Shown here: positions 63,369 through 64,000 of the stretch, piece by piece
Layout of the letters: every line of letters starts with the position of its first letter
Position numbering within the stretch: the stretch's first letter is position 1
Assembly (NCBI GenBank): GCA_963676875.1
Contig: OY781436.1
Coordinates: forward strand, 4,773,156-4,837,155
DNA length: 64,000 nucleotides
Direction of reading: 5' to 3'
Source of the DNA: UBA6244 sp963676875
Lineage (GTDB): Bacteria; Bacteroidota; Bacteroidia; Bacteroidales; F082
Position numbers and translations under genes: made by a program
Notes under the pieces: model-generated
Databases searched by the model: none
Seen by the model: the letters and a program-made list of their open reading frames with translations, nothing else
Told to the model about the DNA's origin: nothing

Positions 63369-64000
63369 ATGACTTCATTGAAAAAAACCGCCCTTAGCCT
63401 GTTGGCTTGCTTTTTTGTGTTCAACACGTTTGCTCAAGTTCACACCAGCTATCTATGGCATCTGGAACAACCCATTTATTGGCCGGAAATAAGTACCTGG
63501 GACACTTATCAGTACCAAAAAGCATGGGAATCGCAATACCTGAAATGGAACAACGGCAATTGGTATTCCGATGGGAAGCAGCATCCGCTCAACAACATTG
63601 AGGAAATTTTTGGCAACGACGACCGCAAGGCGGTATACCAATATCGGGCAAAGGATGCTGTTCAATCTTTACTTGGGCTACCTGATGCGGGAGCTCAGGT
63701 CAATTATTCAGGATGCCTCATGGAGAATGTCAACAGTCTGGCCAATGCCGGTCAGATGGGTTATTCATCGGGTTGGCAAAACAATTATATCACGGCAAGG
63801 GGATGGACCACCTCAGGCGGCAAACCCCGGATGGATGTGGTGGCTTTTACAAAAGATCATGCACTTTCCCCCTTGCTGAGCGACAAAATGCTTCGTCGAC
63901 AAATTCAGGCACACCGCTACCTATATGAACAAAATTTCGGCAGCTCGCCCAATTATTCTCAAGGGTATTGGCCGGCTGAATGTGCCTTTAGCGAAAGAAA
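63369..64000 (+). CDS. Secreted GH57-like protein (3' end outside window)
   Basis: The frame from ATG 63369 runs open to the window edge (about 210 codons). A signal peptide (LSLLACFFVFNTFAQ) is followed by HTSYLWHLEQPIYWPEISTW, a start seen in glycoside hydrolase family 57-type proteins, and YWPAECAFSER near the end, which resembles the W-[AL]-PE-C-[AG] motif of that family. The product would be an extracytoplasmic alpha-glucan-type hydrolase. The catalytic part mostly lies beyond the window. Confidence 0.65.
   Translation, partial: MTSLKKTALSLLACFFVFNTFAQVHTSYLWHLEQPIYWPEISTWDTYQYQKAWESQYLKWNNGNWYSDGKQHPLNNIEEIFGNDDRKAVYQYRAKDAVQSLLGLPDAGAQVNYSGCLMENVNSLANAGQMGYSSGWQNNYITARGWTTSGGKPRMDVVAFTKDHALSPLLSDKMLRRQIQAHRYLYEQNFGSSPNYSQGYWPAECAFSER

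Overview
The window reads as a chromosomal segment of a member of the Bacteroidota, probably class Bacteroidia. The signs are repeated promoter boxes of the form TTG-(19 to 21 nt)-TAnnTTTG, a type IX secretion sorting domain, a LruC-domain protein, many small lipoproteins, an OprO/P-like porin, a GH3/beta-lactamase fusion and a PPDK/PCK pair. I could not narrow the family further. There are about 52 protein genes and one tRNA-Ser. I saw no rRNA, CRISPR array, complete insertion sequence or prophage.

Layout. 1-3000: the C-terminal part of pyruvate phosphate dikinase, then ATP-type PEP carboxykinase (the PEP/pyruvate/oxaloacetate node). 3049-4521: an unknown membrane protein on the minus strand. 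4785-15702: a phosphate-flavoured region with a DUF47/PhoU-like regulator, a PiT transporter fused to a LuxR-type HTH, a tandem adenylate kinase whose second half looks inactive, an OprO/P-like porin, an LTD-domain lipoprotein, an SdiA-regulated-type lipoprotein, two divergent CYTH-like proteins, a canonical CYTH protein and a DASS transporter. 15703-18120: accessory DNA with four copies of a REP-like hairpin, a toxin-antitoxin remnant and a DUF3137 gene.

18121-25029 (minus strand): a tight six-gene run encoding a GH3/beta-lactamase enzyme, a membrane protein, a rhomboid protease, a chagasin-like inhibitor, glycerol kinase and an outer-membrane protein. 25571-28788: a split transketolase with a secreted VWA protein gene between its two halves. 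28883-35902: a BamA/TamA-like barrel, a PNGase F-like/LamG protein secreted by T9SS, a patatin-like lipase and an alkyltransferase.

36054-38538 is the most novel-looking part. A well-formed promoter drives a 96-codon ORF, a 28-residue Cys-rich peptide (CC-x3-CxC near its C-terminus), a terminator-like hairpin, a radical SAM/SPASM enzyme and an unrecognised 183-aa protein. This has the architecture of a RiPP (ribosomally made, post-translationally modified peptide) operon, and I do not recognise the precursor family.

38635-42570: a DUF21/CBS protein, a small lipoprotein and a LruC-domain secreted protein. 43159-49650: a damage-response and mutagenesis region with a DnaE-type polymerase and DinB facing a LexA-like S24 repressor, followed by a DnaQ-like exonuclease and a UvrC/Cho-like nuclease in overlapping frames. 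49791: tRNA-Ser(UGA). 50011-60215 (minus strand): a full chemotaxis-type operon (STAS, CheY, CheA, CheW, MCP, CheR, an atypical histidine kinase lacking its phospho-accepting His, CheD, CheB, hybrid kinase). 60286-60824: a small J-domain/RHH-like operon with an inverted repeat across its promoter. 61337-62890: arsenate reductase and ACR3 arsenite efflux. The window ends inside a secreted GH57-like protein gene.
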